Assembly (NCBI GenBank): GCA_025738555.1
Contig: JAOVFP010000017.1
Span: forward strand, 2,108,001 to 2,172,000
Origin: Cyathus striatus
Taxonomy: Eukaryota; Basidiomycota; Agaricomycetes; Agaricales; Nidulariaceae
Length of the DNA stretch: 64,000 nt
Direction: 5' to 3'
Shown one piece after another: positions 1-11,052 of the stretch. The position numbers and the translations under genes were made by a program. The first letter of the stretch is position 1. Each line of letters starts with the position of its first letter. The notes below the pieces were generated by a model that saw nothing but the letters and a program-made list of their open reading frames with translations, searched no databases and was not told the origin of the DNA.

Positions 1-545
1 CGATCCATCCCAACACCCCACTTCAGCTGTCTAATCTCCCACCTCTCCCCCGAACTCTACGATGCCTTCCCCCGACGGCATCCCGTTATGTCAGTTTGGG
101 AAGCAGTAGCAACGGGGTTCGATGGTGGATTCATATCGAAAGGCCCCGAGGGCCTGGGTGAGCTGTGGGAGGTAGATGAACAGGAACGGGAGAGGATATG
201 GGATGAGAGGAGGAGGTATGGAGTGTCCTCGATGCACTCTCCCCTCCAACAGGGGACTCCAAAAGGGAATCAGCACAAACCTTCTCAAAATTACGATTTT
301 CATCCTTCCCAACATCCCATCAACGACTCACCCTACTTGCGCGCGCCTATCGTTATCCTTGATGAAGTGTGAAGTGGGATGGACGAGGAGAGTGTTAAGC
401 GCGTTCGAGGGTGTTTAAGGGATTCTGGGCCGAGGGGGCGTTTACGAGAGATCAGGCTGTTGTGGTTGTTACGCATTGGGTTGAGGAGGTTCCGTGGAAA
501 GAGGGAGGTGAGGAGGTTTGGGTTGGGAGGTGACGTGGGTGTGTA
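1..545 (+). pseudogene. ABC ATPase 3' fragment (second ATP-binding domain), broken
   Basis: This is the 3' end of the soluble two-domain ABC ATPase gene that is intact at 33303-35530. It covers the stretch encoding MSVWEAVATGFDGGF through PIVILDEV (Walker B) to FGLGGDVGV and a stop near 545. Relative to the intact copy, the segment around 225-300 has lost material and shifted frame, and an in-frame stop follows ILDEV (about 370). The window cuts off everything upstream. An SDR-like fragment follows directly, as it does behind the copy ending near 26450. It is a decayed duplicate and is unlikely to make a functional ATPase. Confidence 0.75.
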
Positions 546-559
546 GTTGATTATTACGC

Positions 560-1410
560 ACAAGATCTCCTCCCCCGTCGTCCAAGGGCACACTGCAAAA
601 GGAGGGCCATTACGCAAAGCTTTCTATTCTGTTGACGAGGCACATGCAGAGGATTCTGGATGCGCTGCGGAGGTTCGAGCCGTCTTAACCTGATGTCAAT
701 TCGAAAGGATGCCTGTGGTCGACTGGAAGCAGAGGAGCAACGTCGTTGCTGTGAGCGTGAGTCCCGGGATAAGTCGCATCGGCGCCGTACTTAGGACCAT
801 TGATGGGTGCTGAGTGGAGTGTAGCGCGGGGATGATGAGTCGGTATGGTTACATACCTCCCTTTCCTTCCTTCCTTTCATCTCATAACTATAACTTTGAT
901 CTCACTCGTTTATTGTTTCAGATAAATGCTCTTATACCCTCCCTTGCGCATTTTGGTGAAAGCACGAATTCAGCGATACAGAGCGTGCTGCATGTGTTGT
1001 CCTTGCCTACGCTATATAAGGTTCCGCCCGGAAAGGTGGTCGAGGAGGTGTTGAAGCCTGGAACGCTTTATGCCGAATGTGGGGTTGTCCCGCTTAATGT
1101 GAGGGATAATGGTGTTGGTGTGGAGAAGGGGAAGGGACAAGCGGAGGAGAAGCTGAAGGCGGAGAAGGAGAAGAAGGAGAAGAAAGGCAAGGGGAAAGAG
1201 GATGTGATTCAACCACTCGAGTTTCTTCCGGATAATGAATACGGAGGCGAGGAGGTCGGGAGGGCTGTGTGGGAGGCTTATGAGGCTGCTTTGAAGGTTT
1301 GTGAAAAGGGGGAGCCTAAGGTTGAGAGAGGGAGGGGAAGTCGGCTGCTTCATAGGTTGTTTGGACTTTCAGCATTAGATTGGATTTGGCCTTTATATTA
1401 TAAATAATAA
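560..1410 (+). pseudogene. SDR-like oxidoreductase C-terminal half, copy 1
   Basis: The best open stretch (about 920-1407) encodes STNSAIQSVLHVL, VPPGKVVEEVLKPG, LYAECGVVPLNVRD, a lysine/glutamate-rich insert and a YGGEEVGRAVWEAYEAALKV tail. Upstream (about 700-790) the translation contains SNVVAVSVSPGIS, which resembles the PG turn after the catalytic region of short-chain dehydrogenases. The gene model probably has an intron at about 842-920 (GTATGG...TTTCAG). The N-terminal nucleotide-binding half (TGxxxGxG) and the YxxxK site are not visible, so this is a 5'-truncated copy. Two more copies lie at 5930-6705 and 26470-27200. The family call rests on weak motif similarity to RDH-like SDRs; substrate unknown. 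Confidence 0.5.
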
Positions 1411-2700
1411 GTAGTACAAGTCTGTACAACGTATATGACTTCAAAAACACACCAGTGAGCTGTATTCTTATTTCGGTGACAACAAACGCAGCTTTTTAAA
1501 CCATTTTCCCTTTCTTTTTGTCGTAGTATCTTCCTCATGTTCCTCATTGACTGACCCCTCTCTTGTTAGTGGAGCACTAAATAATGAACGACACGCTATA
1601 TGTAACTGAGACTCAGGCCTTCCTGCGAGTAGGCACTGTCCATGGCTTACGAGGATGACCAGCTATATGTATTATGCAATCTACCAAAGTAGTTTACAGA
1701 AGTTATATGTGGTGGAATTAGCTCACGAAATCTAGTGTTGGACTTTGATCATCCGTATCATCCAGTGTGAAGAGAACAGGTGCCTGAAGCCACAGTTCAC
1801 CAAGCCTTCAAGGGTGAAGTGCGTTGCTGCATCAGAATCCTTCATAGGCGTCTTTAATCCCAACCCAGGCATTGCTAGTGGCGACGAAGGTGGGGGCAAT
1901 GACTATAGTGATGGTGGTGGTATCAGTAGGAAAGATAGTGAGGAAGATGAAGAATAAGACATACAGTATCATCCTCTACACAATGCTTAGAATTGCCAAT
2001 CGTGTAGGCTGAAGCCTGGACAAGCCAGTGCCGAAGGTCCCTCAGTCACGCTTCCCAGAGGAGGCTCAGTGCGATCACTGGCAGCGCAAATAACCTCCTA
2101 TTTTGACTCCTGAGGCCTGAGTCTTGACGCTGAGTTCGATCACTCTATTGCGAAGCTTTGCGTTTTGATGGGCAGTGGTGGTAAGAGGCGCGAGGGATGG
2201 GAGGTGTATGATGGTTGATGTATCCTTCGTACGTGTTGTTCGTTTGCGCGGAGGTCCCGTCGATGGCGATGATGGTGATAATTGACGAGGCCGAGGACTC
2301 AGGGAAGATGAAGACTGATGGCGAGGAAGGCGGTGGTGGTAACAAGGGAGTGGATAGTGTACTGCCTTTATCAGGGTTGCATAGCAAAATCGCCAGTTTT
2401 TGAATCTCCAGCCGCTGCGGTATTCCCTCAGTCACGACGCTTGAGGTTCTTAAAATGTCAGGTTTACGTTGGCATGTTCGAAGAACTATACCAGTGATGG
2501 TCATAGTGTCTAATGAGACCTGCCTTAGTGGTTTCGACGATACGAGTGAAGCTGTGGCTTACCTGTTTCCATTGTGTATCGAAGCTGGATCAAGCAACTG
2601 AGACGCTCCCAACCCCCCAACTATAACTCAACACCTACTTCTAGTCAACTAGCCGTCAGTCCCCTTCCAACAGTACAGGTCAGCGGTCAGCGAACCCACC
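1411..2700. other. Intergenic; first 150 bp is the conserved SDR 3' flank
   Basis: Positions about 1455-1575 match the sequence behind the other SDR copies (6750-6870 and 27215-27370), so the duplications included 3' flank. The rest has only short, low-complexity open frames on both strands (for example 1745-1957 and 2145-2504 minus) with no recognisable domain or consistent intron model. No gene is supported. Confidence 0.6.
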
Positions 2701-3904
2701 AATCTAATGATAGGTTATGGTAAAAATACAAATCAGAATGAAGTATAGAAACAACAGGAAAAGAACTAACCAGATGGTTATAGTTATGAATCGACATACA
2801 GCTGTTGGCAAATTCACATCATCAGCGCGTCAGCCGCCAACACATTACAGTGGTCACAAAGTGCCACTCAAAAGTTGTTACTGCACTAGCACAGGAACCT
2901 GGCCACATTAGTGGAAAACCCGAATTTGTTCATTCTAAAAACTGTGCACTTAGAATAAAACATATGTGCTAGATAATAGACTACGTATAGAATTATATAA
3001 AACTAAAACCGTATTTTTTGAGGCACTCTGGGAAATGTTATGAATATTTTTGTCGCGAGACCTCGGAAAGTGGGAAAACCGGGAAACTGGCCACCCCTTA
3101 TTAATAATACAACAGCTTGTTTAGCAGCCGAACTACTTATTCGGATTTTACAGCCGAAATATCATCTTTCTTCCGAGATTGACAATGATTTGAATATTTG
3201 AAGCAATAGCTCTGCATATTATACCCAACTAATGCTTTTAAAATATTAATATGTATTTCTTCGACTTATACTGATTTTATACAGTGCTCTATTTGGTCTG
3301 TAACATCCGATATTTGTTGTATTAAGATAAAACAATGAGAAGCAGAGGTTCAAGACATATCTGCAATTTTTAAGAGAAGGAAAATTGCTAAAATTAGGGT
3401 AAAACATGGATAGCAGTGTATTGATTGTATATATTCCGTATTATAAATTTTATAGCATATATTTATCATGTAGGAAAGATACAGACAGTTCAATATATAC
3501 CTTGAAAGTGTATCTTTCTAGCACTCTTTCATGTAGATTGATGAGATAGAATAGAAATGAGTGAGAATGAGATCTCTAAACTGATTCCAATGAATTCAGA
3601 GGGCTTTAAATTATATATATATCCTGATTTTATGCTTTGGATGTACTACATAATGTTGCAGCGTTATCTACTTTCCAAAGTGTGAGATTCTGCATCTTAG
3701 ATTTAGCCTATTTTGGTTATTGCAGTCAACTAATTCTTGAATTTCTCTATGTACAGGACAGCAATGGTCTAAATAATCATATATTATATAGATACTATAG
3801 TAATATACCCAACTGTATCAATAATTTGTACAAGTAGTCAATGTGGAAGCTGGAGGACGAGCTGTGACCAGATTCTGGGTGCAGCCAGCTTCCTGATAGC
3901 CAAC
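2701..3904. other. AT-rich stretch with no recognisable gene
   Basis: The sequence is strongly AT-rich, with short open frames (2717-2911, 3637-3837) that show no domain, no paralogue in the window and no convincing splice structure. I see no terminal repeats or target duplications that would define a transposon. Confidence 0.55.
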
Positions 3905-4017
3905 AGTAGCCAATCAGCGGGCCAGAAACTGAGATCCCAAATGCGATCCATAAATTGTCTTATTAGGAAATCCAAATGTCCCCATAAACCACTACCTTAA
4001 ATATAGTGGAAATTTCG
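3905..4017 (+). repeat. Dispersed repeat, copy 1 of 2
   Basis: This segment resembles 63198-63312 in the same orientation. Shared blocks in order are GCCAATCAG, GAGATCCC, a TAAATyGyCTTAT-like block, GTCCC.ATAA and ACTACCTTAAA...TAGTGG. The ends are not defined, so the parent element is unknown. It may be the end of an LTR or of a non-autonomous element. Confidence 0.4.
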
Positions 4018-4019
4018 GC

Positions 4020-5545
4020 ATTTATCATTGACTCCGATCTTTCGACCGATGGGGTCTGATAGGGTCGATGACATAGACAAGAAGTTTGTAACCAAGCTAG
4101 TAGTTAATGTTGGTAGTGACGTATCACTGGTATGTTACCTGCTCAAAGTCTCAAACAACCATATTCATCGTACCATTCCACCTTGGTTTCACCAGTTGTT
4201 CTGGCATGTTCAAAAACTCTGGCAATCCTATACGAATGGAAGTTGTACTTACTAGTTATCATCCCAGTAATGCTCCTTCCACAGTATCTGCTTGAGGTAT
4301 GGTGCTGACTTATTAATATATTACTAGGGTCGGAAAGGCTGTTGCTGTATTTTGTGAATAAAGAAGCAGAACATGACCCTCATGATCAAACCAAGCCCAA
4401 ATGCCACCCACTAACACGGGAACACGTTCAACATGAGATAGTGCAATGGGTCAAAAACAAGAGCGAGAAAACTTCTGAAAGTATCTTGTGGGTTTATGGA
4501 CCAGAAAAAGCAGGTAAATCTGCGATTTCGAGATCTGTGGCTGAAAGAGAAGACATGAAGGACATATTCTGGGGGTTCTACGCATTCTCTCAGTATGGAA
4601 GTGTGGATAAATTTGTGCCTACATTGGCACATCAACTTTCCTTCCATGTTCCTGGCATGAAACAGTATATTACCAATGCCATAGATGAAGACTGCGGGAT
4701 ATTCACAGAATCTGTGGAAAGACAACTGCAACACCTCATTGTTCAGCCTCTGCGAAATTGCTTCAAACACAATAATAGCAAGCCTCAAAAATTAGGCTGT
4801 ATCATTATCGATGGATTGGATAAATGCTTGGTACCTGAAGTTCAATGTTGCATAATACGAAGCATTGTCAATGATTTATCCCTTTCATCAATCAATCTAT
4901 GCTTCTTGATTTTCAGCCGACCCAAGCCTGAAATTCAAAACACATTCAAGCAGAATGATATAGCTCAATGAAGAATTCAACCCTGATCAAGATATCAAAA
5001 CTTTTCTTAAAGACAAGTTTATGGAGATTAAGAAAATTCAAGCTCTGCCTTCAATGATTCAGAATGAAGTGTGGCCTACCAAGAATGACATTATGACTAT
5101 CGTGAAGAGATCATCTGGACAATTCATATATCCGGTCACTATTGTTGATTATATAGGAAACCATAGAGATTATTCTAGTAGGCAGCTTCAAAGGATTCTA
5201 GAAACCTACCCCATTACTAATGAGAGCGAAAAAATGGATGTTCTGCACAGCTTATACGAGGAATGCAAGAACTACCAATACCAATTTGGGGTGCAATGTG
5301 CTGGTATATGCAGTGACATGCTACTGCTAATAGAGCTGGCATCCATCAAAAACAGCGATGTAGGGCAACGCAAGCCACCTGACATCAATGGCGTGGTAGG
5401 GCGCGGTCATAGCATTTGCAGAACACTTCGACAATTACTAGGAATGAAGGTGGATGATAGTACCAACAGGTATGTGATACCATATTTCATATTAATCATT
5501 GCCATATTTTTTTAATCTATTGTAGCAACCGGCAGGAGAGTTGAC
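4020..5545 (+). pseudogene. NACHT-type ATPase gene, copy 1, frameshifted
   Basis: This is a P-loop NTPase of the fungal NLR-like (NACHT) group. Residues read PKCHPLTREHVQHEIVQWV, then Walker A GPEKAGKSAIS, then Walker B GCIIIDGLDKC, then a sensor-like LIFSRPKPE. A likely first exon (from 4028) ends at a donor near 4130, and the main exon starts at 4328 after ATTACTAG. The intact copy at 31242 has two AGCTCAAT repeats 23 bp apart. Here the 23 bp between them is missing near 4965, which shifts the frame and stops translation at once. The downstream frame is otherwise open (5021-5515), with an intron from 5470 (GTATGTG). The Walker B end is DGLDKC, where many NACHT proteins have DGLDEC. Probably an inactive duplicate. 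Confidence 0.75.
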
Positions 5546-5929
5546 TGAATCTCAAACAGGCCATAAAAATATATAAGCTGATTGGAGCTGGCTGTTTTTT
5601 ATGGACATTGGGTGGATGTATTCACTTTTCTTTTCTTGTTTGCATGGCACATATACTTAGGCTTTAATCAGACTTATAGGTGATATCGCATATATATAAG
5701 TATGTTTAATGAAACACAAAGAGAAGGAGCAATTCGTTCTTAGCCCTTATTGACTATCTGTAGTGGTAACTCGGGGATATACTAGAGTGTGATGTCACAT
5801 CCAGTATTGCTCATTTTTGTTCTTAGCAAATAACAAGATAAGTACACAAAGATAATGAGATGTTGCTAAATAAAACATGCGGTATTCGAAGTCACTCACC
5901 AAACATCAAAGGCATATTTTTACCCGATC
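5546..5929. repeat. Spacer copy downstream of NACHT copy 1
   Basis: This spacer closely matches 32480-32860 behind NACHT copy 2. It includes the conserved block starting TAGCCCTTATTGACTATCTG at 5741-5780. Further decayed versions of that block lie at 8148, 8548 and 10485. No open reading frame of interest is present. Confidence 0.65.
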
Positions 5930-6705
5930 TTTCTCCTCTCAGGTCGTCCAAGGCATGCTGCTAAAGGAAGGACACTGCGTACTGCTGTCTATTCTGTTGA
6001 CAAGGCACATGCAGAGAGTTGAGCCACCTAAACGTGATGTCATTTCGAAAAGCGTGCCTGTGGTTGACCTGAAGATGCGAAGGGGCAATGTCATTGCAGT
6101 GAGCATGAATCCTGGGATATGTTATATTGACACAACCAGACCGTTCATGGCTGCAGAGTGGAGTGTAGCGCAAGGGTAGGGTGTCAGTATGGTCATGTAC
6201 AATCTTTTTCTTCTCTTTCCTCTCAAATAACCATGATCTCACTCATTTATTGCTATAGATACATGCTCTTATATCCCCTCTTGTCACGCATTTTGGCAAA
6301 AAGCACGAACTTGGCAATACAGATCATGCTACATGTGTTGTTTTTGCTGACGTTGTTTATGGTTCCGCCTGGGAAGGTGGTCGAGGTGGTGTTGAAGCCT
6401 GGGGTGCTTTTTGCTGACAAGTGCAGGGTTATCTCACTTTATGTGAGGGATAATGCCGCTGGTGTGGAGAAAAGGAAGAAACAAGCAGAGAAGCTGAAGG
6501 TTGAGAAGGAGAAGGAGAAGAAAGGGAAAGGGAATAAGAGCAAGCCTCAAGAGTACGGAGGTGAGGAGGTCGGGAGGGCTGTGTGGGAAGCTTATAAGGC
6601 TGCTTTGAAGGTTTTTGCAAAGAGGGGGAGCCTAAGGTTGAGAAAGGGAGGGGAAGACGACTGCTTCATAGGCAGTTTGGACTTTCAGGATTAGATTGGA
6701 TTGAG
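5930..6705 (+). pseudogene. SDR-like oxidoreductase C-terminal half, copy 2
   Basis: This is a second copy of the SDR-like fragment. The 5' part reads VVQGMLLKEGHC then GNVIAVSMNPGICYID, with the PG motif. After a likely intron (about 6185-6258) it continues with STNLAIQIMLHVLFL, VPPGKVVEVVLKPG, a K/E-rich insert and YGGEEVGRAVWEAYKAALKV. Near 6615 the frame diverges from copy 1, so the tail is altered. It sits directly behind a NACHT spacer with no ABC gene between, so the ABC part of the module was lost or never present here. The N-terminal cofactor-binding region is missing. Confidence 0.5.
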
Positions 6706-6875
6706 CCTTTATATTATAAATAATAAGTAGTACAATATATATGACTTCCAAAACATCCAGTGAACTGTATTCATATTTCGGTGACAACAAATGGAGCTTT
6801 CTTAACCATTTTCCCTTTCTTTTTGTCGTAGTATCTTCCGCATGTTCCCCATTGACCGACCCCACTCTTGTCGGT
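6706..6875. repeat. SDR 3' flank shared with copies 1 and 3
   Basis: Positions 6720-6870 align with 1405-1560 and 27195-27355. The alignment is interrupted at 6876 by an inserted element and resumes at 7302 with GGAGCACTA. Confidence 0.6.
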
Positions 6876-7297
6876 TGTAGAGCAGGCGATTCGCCTGCAC
6901 TACAAAATTCGGTATTCAAGTTTTGGTGTCGAGATCACGTAACATTGGTACACATATCAAGCCATTTCAATTTTCCGGTTTTCTTTGCAAACTCACTTTC
7001 AATCTCTCCATCCTACTTACCCATATTTTACATTATGACCCTTTACTCTCGGTACTTATATCCAGGATCCTTTAATTTTCGTCTCTCAAGTAAATCTTCA
7101 TTAAGTGATGTCATCCTTTCTCTTTTAGTATAAATTATCTGTACCTAATTTCTCGCAATTTAGTGAAAATTGTCCCCCTCACAGTCTGACTCAAACTCCC
7201 CTTTTCGACACCTTAGAACACCCAGGTCGAATGGACATTCACCGACTTGCGTTTCAAATTTCTTTGTTTAGGTGCCAAGCTCACCTTTACCTTTACA
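6876..7297 (+). mobile_element. Solo LTR-like insertion with 4-bp target duplication CGGT
   Basis: Comparison with the two uninterrupted SDR flanks shows a 422-bp insertion here. It starts TGTAGAGCAGGCGATTC and ends CTTTACA. It is bracketed by CGGT at 6872-6875 and 7298-7301. TGTA...TACA ends plus a 4-bp duplication fit a solo LTR. The first 29 bp form a near-perfect hairpin (TGTAG-GCAGGCGA / TCGCCTGC-CTACA). No coding sequence of its own is visible; a 130-codon frame across its left edge is fortuitous. Confidence 0.65.
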
Positions 7298-7329
7298 CGG
7301 TGGAGCACTAGTATTAGGTGTCAATTCAG

Positions 7330-8175
7330 TGATGGTGATGTAGAGCATTTGTAGAACACTCTGACTATTAGTAGGAATGAAGGTGGATGATCATAGTACC
7401 AACAGGTATATGATTGCGTATTTCTCCCTAACCATTGCCATTTTTATATTTTGTATTAGAAGCAACCAGCAGGGAGAGTTCGACCAATAGACCGAGATCC
7501 CAGGCAGGTCGTGAAAATATAAATGTTTATTAGGGAAATATTAGGGCTGGCTGACATTGGATGGCGTGTATTCAATTTTCTTTTTCTTCCTTGTACACTA
7601 CATATTTAGGCTTCAATCAGATAAGTTATAAGTGATGCCATATATCTAAGTACATCGGATGAAACTAATGCCCTGTTGGATTGCAGAAGTTTAATTTACA
7701 CTACATTTGGGTGATTTCATAAGTAGACTGAAATTGATTGTGAAACGGAATCAGTCACCACTCACATAGCATGTAGTATGCACCCCAATGGCTTAGTGGT
7801 AGCGATTAATCAATTTGATAGCATCTGTACTATCAGATATATCAAAGACAACTCTAAATCCATTTGAGGTTATCATCCCATGTCTTTTCTAATGTTCTCA
7901 TCTCTCCTAAAGCCTTTTATTAATTACATGAGAAAGAATTCTGAATCATAATGGCTCAAAGGAAAAGCTTTTAGCTACGATATTATATCTGGTAGCTTTG
8001 CTATACTGATCTGTTTACTTGCTGATGCAAATTAGTTTTTGAATATCCAGTTTGTTCAAGTTCACTGTATGTCAATCCGTTTGCAAGTTTTATTTGACTA
8101 TTTGTACTGGGTAGGGATTGAAATGAAGAGAAGGTATAATTCGTTTATAGCCCTTATTGACTATCTGTAGTGCTG
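7330..8175 (+). pseudogene. Remnant of NACHT gene 3' end plus spacer, copy 3
   Basis: Positions 7330-7480 match the end of the NACHT gene: GATGTAGAGCATTTGTAGAA, then GGAATGAAGGTGGATGAT, then ACCAACAGGTATATG with the same intron and AGCAACC acceptor exon as copies 1 and 2. The following sequence up to about 8175 matches the downstream spacer, including the TAGCCCTTATTGA block at 8148. The ATPase core is absent. This is a 3' remnant of an older copy of the module. Confidence 0.6.
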
Positions 8176-8740
8176 CAGTGGTCTCTATCGAGTGTTGTAT
8201 TTCACAAAATTTTGAAGTTTGCACTTCCACTTTTTTTATCTTTTCCAACTTTTTTTGATGTTCTTATTCCTACTAAAGCTTTGCGTAGTTTAAATTCCAT
8301 GAGAGAGAATTTTAAAATACAATATAGTCCAAGGGCCAATAGCCCTCTTTACAAATATCTCTGATAGCCTTAATATGTAGGTTATAGAGCTATCCATAAC
8401 AATGAACATGCCAGTAATAAGTTTTTGTATATCTAGTTTGTTGATATGCAGATTAATTAGTAGGTTTTATTAGATTAGATGGGTGTGCCGCATAGGGCTT
8501 GAAATTTGAAGAGTAGTTGCAAGATAGACAAGAATGGCAGAAGGGTGTAGCCCTTATCAACTATCTGCAGTGGTAGCTATGGAATCTACATCAGTTTATT
8601 ATGCAAGTTCCAATTTTTTAGCAATATGTTTACCAAAACATATGAAATGGCTTCTACTATGATGGCATCAAAGACATATTTGTTGATCATGTTGAATAAT
8701 TTTGTATAGCACCGTTAGCTGAATTGGACATCTGCATGTA
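8176..8740. repeat. Second spacer remnant, interrupted by a mariner-like insertion
   Basis: A further diverged copy of the spacer block lies at 8548-8580 (TAGCCCTTATCAACTATCTG). Positions about 8670-8735 correspond to 10685-10760 and 32835-32900 (ATTTGTTGATCA...TTTTGTATAGC). The match ends at the TA where the next element is inserted. Confidence 0.5.
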
Positions 8741-10047
8741 CAGTTGGCGACAGTCAAACTCAGCAAATTTTGTACAGCTTCAATGAAATTTTTTTGCAGA
8801 AAAATAACTTCATATTCGAAATTAGAGACCTTTAAAATGTACAAATAACTACATTAGAACTTTTTTTATGGCTATGAAAAGTGGCCAAATTTTTTGGACA
8901 AAATAATAAATTGTTTGTACCCTTATTGCACTGTGGGAGCATCGACATTAGTCCAGTGAAATAAAGGAATAATTTCTCGTTCTCCTGGAGCAAGAACTGA
9001 TTCTATGTGCACCAACTCGGGTCCATTATAATGAACTATGTGTGCTTTGAATTTCTTCATCAAAGGTAAAAAAATATTCTCTCAATAATAAACCACATCA
9101 GCTCGCTCATGACCATCCATATAAACTCCCTTTTTAACTGTAGGACCTTTTACATATTCTTTAGGGTGCTCTGTATATTATTTAAATGACAATTGTTTGT
9201 TAGATATAATGCCCTCATACCCTTTTTAGGAATATCCTTCTTTCTTAATTCAGGAGGCACCCATTCATCATCACCATTGTCCAGCTCATGTGCCATATCC
9301 ACCAGATTACCCACAAGATCAATGTCCTCCCACAAGTCCTCCTCCAACTCAGCATCATCATCAGACTCTACAAGATTCTCCTCCCTCTCCCAGTCTACCC
9401 TAGTGCTATCCAACTGAATTGGGATGTTGATGAGTGGAATGTCTGCATCATTGGAAATATCTTATGGTAACAGTGATGCCTGAGATGAATTTCGCAAGCC
9501 AGTTAAGTTGGTTTTCTGTTTTTTGGGTGGGCAACCTCATTGTTTACTCATAGCAATAGACTATTATTGAGTAGAAGGTGGTGTACTGTATTGCGACAGT
9601 GATAGCCTTACCTAAATAACATATCCACTTCTCAGAGCTCTTGATAGCATAATTAACTCCAGAGCGATAACAGTTTTATCCTCTGATTGCTCACATGCAA
9701 TATCATGTGACAACAGTAAATCAGTACCAACTTCACACTTATGCAAATTTCATCGAATTTTTGCTCAACAACCACTCACATTGGAGATACAAAACTTTTA
9801 GAACAGGATCTATACGATTAAATAATGCTAATGACACTTTATTTGAGATTTAAATAAATTTATTACAGGGTGGCCAAATTTTTGGGTAGGAAAAAAATCT
9901 ATTTCTATTTTTACGAGGAACGGCTTGTACAATTCACTTGAAATTGGTACCGATCGAAAGCTATTTAAAGCCTCTTTCAATCCCGAAGAAGTCCAAGGCA
10001 AAAAAAAATCATTGATTTTTTTTGCTGAGTTTGACTGTCCCCAACTG
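8741..10047 (-). mobile_element. Tc1/mariner-like element, degenerate
   Basis: The ends form 27-bp terminal inverted repeats with one mismatch. The left repeat begins CAGTTGGCGACAGTCAAACT at 8741. The right repeat ends with the complement (AGTTTGACTGTCCCCAACTG) at 10047. The dinucleotide TA flanks both sides (8739-8740 and 10048-10049), as in the TA-targeting Tc1/mariner superfamily. A decayed minus-strand transposase lies inside. The length of 1307 bp is short for a full fungal element, so internal sequence was probably lost. Confidence 0.75.
8925..9413 (-). pseudogene. DDE transposase fragment of the mariner-like element
   Basis: The minus strand reads an acidic stretch (DDDAELEEDLWEDIDLVGN) and then, in one frame with stops, KKGVYMDGHERADVVYY, a TGA stop, ENIFLPLMKKFKAHIVHY, NGPELVHIESVLAPGEREII and PLFHWTNVDAP. 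The DGHERxDVV and APGEREI motifs are familiar from the N-terminal side of DDE transposases in basidiomycete genomes. A catalytic H-D-E-S-type motif is replaced by HWTN, and the C-terminal half is missing. The TGA within YYxEN fits a CGA-to-TGA change. Not functional. Confidence 0.6.
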
Positions 10048-11052
10048 TACACCATTTACAGTGACTCGGAGCGATCCAGTGATTTGGGGAAGTTTGAATT
10101 TTTTGGTATTATGAAATAGAAGTGTGATAATAGAGCTGCCCTGTTGATGAGAAAGAATAAGATGTCCTAGTAAGTATATTAATAGCAGTAAAGAAACATC
10201 CCTAACTCTCTTACTCCTGAAAGGCCTGAGCCTTATGTATTTCATTCAGGTTGCCATTCTGCTGATGGTTGATGATGTTATGAAGATATTGGATTCTTGG
10301 AAATGGCCTAGCTTGAACAGATATGAAGAAGACATGGTATGGGGGAAAGGGAAGGGCATGTTTTACACACACCAGTATCTGTTTGTGAGTTCTATCTGGA
10401 TGGATAACTGCGCTGGGTATTAAATGTTGAAGATAAGCTTCAGGCCAGACAAGGATAGTGCTAGAGCATATTGTAATTCATACATAGCCCTTATTGGCTA
10501 TCTGTAGTGGTAGCTCGGGGATATATTTTCACATGATGTTGCAAATCCTGTATTCCTCAAGTTTTTTTTTTAGCAAATAATGAGGTAAGTACATGAAGAC
10601 AGAAGAGAGAATGAGGTGTTGTTAAGTATAAAGATATAATGAGACCTGCAACTTGTGAGAATCAAAGTTGTTCGTCGAACATCATCAAACATGTATTTGT
10701 TGATCAAGTTTGATGGGTTTTGTATAGCGTCATTAGCAGAGCTGCAAAGATGTTACCTACTAGGGAACATTCATATGTATAGCCAGTGATGCTCTGAACG
10801 AGATAGCATAAATTTTTCATGTTAATGCATGTGTGAAGATGGAGCAAGTTTTGCAGACTATTTGGATAGGAAGCTATAACCCTCTTCAACCAAACATGTC
10901 AATCCCATCCTGTTCATTGGACACGTCAACTGACGAACACTGTGTCATCGTCCCAACTCCGGGCTGGCTATTCCCCACATCCCATTCCATTTCTCGAATT
11001 TATAACTTTGGAAATACCCTAATACCCATCTACTTCCCTGGACTAGTGCAAC
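10048..11052. repeat. Spacer and ABC 5' flank, duplicated
   Basis: Positions 10440-11052 parallel 32600-33302, the region between NACHT copy 2 and the intact ABC gene. They include the spacer block at 10485-10524 and the sequence immediately upstream of the ABC start codon. No gene of its own is seen; short frames at 10235-10423 and 10833-11120 are not supported. Confidence 0.6.

Noticed and set aside
2145..2504. Minus-strand 119-codon frame sharing NNxYEG with 48759-48998 minus
   Set aside because: The resemblance is only a few residues, and neither frame has a domain or splice support; too weak to call a family.
7785..7830. A-box-like AATGGCTTAGTGGTAGCG suggesting a tRNA
   Set aside because: No B-box (GGTTCNANNCC) or acceptor pairing is found within 100 bp; the cloverleaf cannot be formed.
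10120..10245. Minus-strand frame 10245-10009 as a gene
   Set aside because: It crosses the mariner right end and is not conserved in the duplicated spacer at 32.9 kb.
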